Source: Tissierellia bacterium | GTDB taxonomy: Bacteria > Bacillota > Clostridia > Tissierellales > Sedimentibacteraceae | Reading direction: 5' to 3' | DNA length: 33,658 nt | Assembly: GCA_028709465.1 (NCBI GenBank) | Contig: JAQVWY010000022.1 | Span: forward strand, 1 to 33,658 | Shown here: one piece after another, positions 33,578 to 33,658 of the stretch | Layout: each line of letters begins with the position of its first letter | How positions within the stretch are numbered: the stretch's first letter is position 1 | The notes under the pieces: generated by a model | Seen by the model: the letters and a program-made list of their open reading frames with translations, nothing else | What the model was told of the DNA's origin: nothing | The model's database searches: none | Translations under genes and position numbers: made by a program

Positions 33578-33651
33578 CGACCTGGAAGGGGCTCGAACCC
33601 TCGACCTCCAGCGTGACAGGCTGGCATTCTAACCAACTGAACTACCAGGCC
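33578..33651 (-). tRNA. tRNA-Asp (GTC)
   Basis: Acceptor GGCCTGG/CCAGGTC (one G-T pair), discriminator G, loop CTGTCAC, CCA encoded. It is the first tRNA seen; the operon promoter is outside the window. Confidence 0.95.
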
Positions 33652-33658
33652 GCTATTT

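Overview
The window is low-GC DNA from an endospore-forming, anaerobe-type Firmicute (Clostridia/Tissierellia-like). The evidence is the set of sporulation and germination genes (spoIIAA, spoIIAB, spoVAC-AD-AE, spoIIP, gpr, yunB), a T-box leader on thrS, strong Shine-Dalgarno sites with several TTG starts, and the clostridial block comEC-holA-rpsT-gpr-spoIIP-lepA. I cannot name the genus from sequence alone.

Layout. 1-516: 5' part of a minus-strand gene for an unusual protein with 44 consecutive aspartates followed by a Cys-rich segment, preceded by an exact sigma-K-type promoter match; it is probably a spore-surface protein. 677-3414: yebC, yigZ and hflX (minus). 3628-7667: divergent yunB and a long class A penicillin-binding protein. 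8067-9266: a Gate-domain (nucleoside-recognition) membrane protein behind a perfect TTGACA-17-TATAAT promoter and a ~170-nt leader. 9345-12163: a reorganised sporulation locus on the minus strand. spoIIAA-spoIIAB end in a terminator exactly where sigF (spoIIAC) normally follows. They are then followed by a sigma-G/F-like promoter, an unannotated 39-codon ORF, and spoVAC-spoVAD-spoVAE. 12436-14581: a two-component pair. 14636-14842: a decayed SpoIID/LytB-type fragment. 14927-16456: a DUF4342-like protein and uridine phosphorylase. 16794-19086: thrS with its threonyl T-box. 19169-22491: a DEAD-box helicase, a metallo-hydrolase and an acidic unknown protein. 22699-31921: lepA, spoIIP, gpr, rpsT, holA, comEC and a YprB-like RNase H-fold protein. 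32045-33651: sixteen minus-strand tRNA genes plus one collapsed tRNA remnant and an inserted REP-like repeat.

How it fits together. SpoIIAA/SpoIIAB control the forespore sigma factor. SpoVAC/AD/AE move dipicolinic acid, GPR degrades small acid-soluble proteins at germination, SpoIIP hydrolyses septal peptidoglycan during engulfment, and YunB and the Asp-rich protein are probable mother-cell products. The rest is translation (S20, EF4, ThrRS, HflX, tRNAs), replication (HolA), DNA uptake (ComEC) and wall synthesis.

The most notable points are the missing sigF with a small ORF in its place before spoVAC, the poly-Asp protein, the structured leader of the Gate protein, the collapsed tRNA, and several families of dispersed palindromic repeats. 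I see no CRISPR array, prophage or complete insertion sequence.
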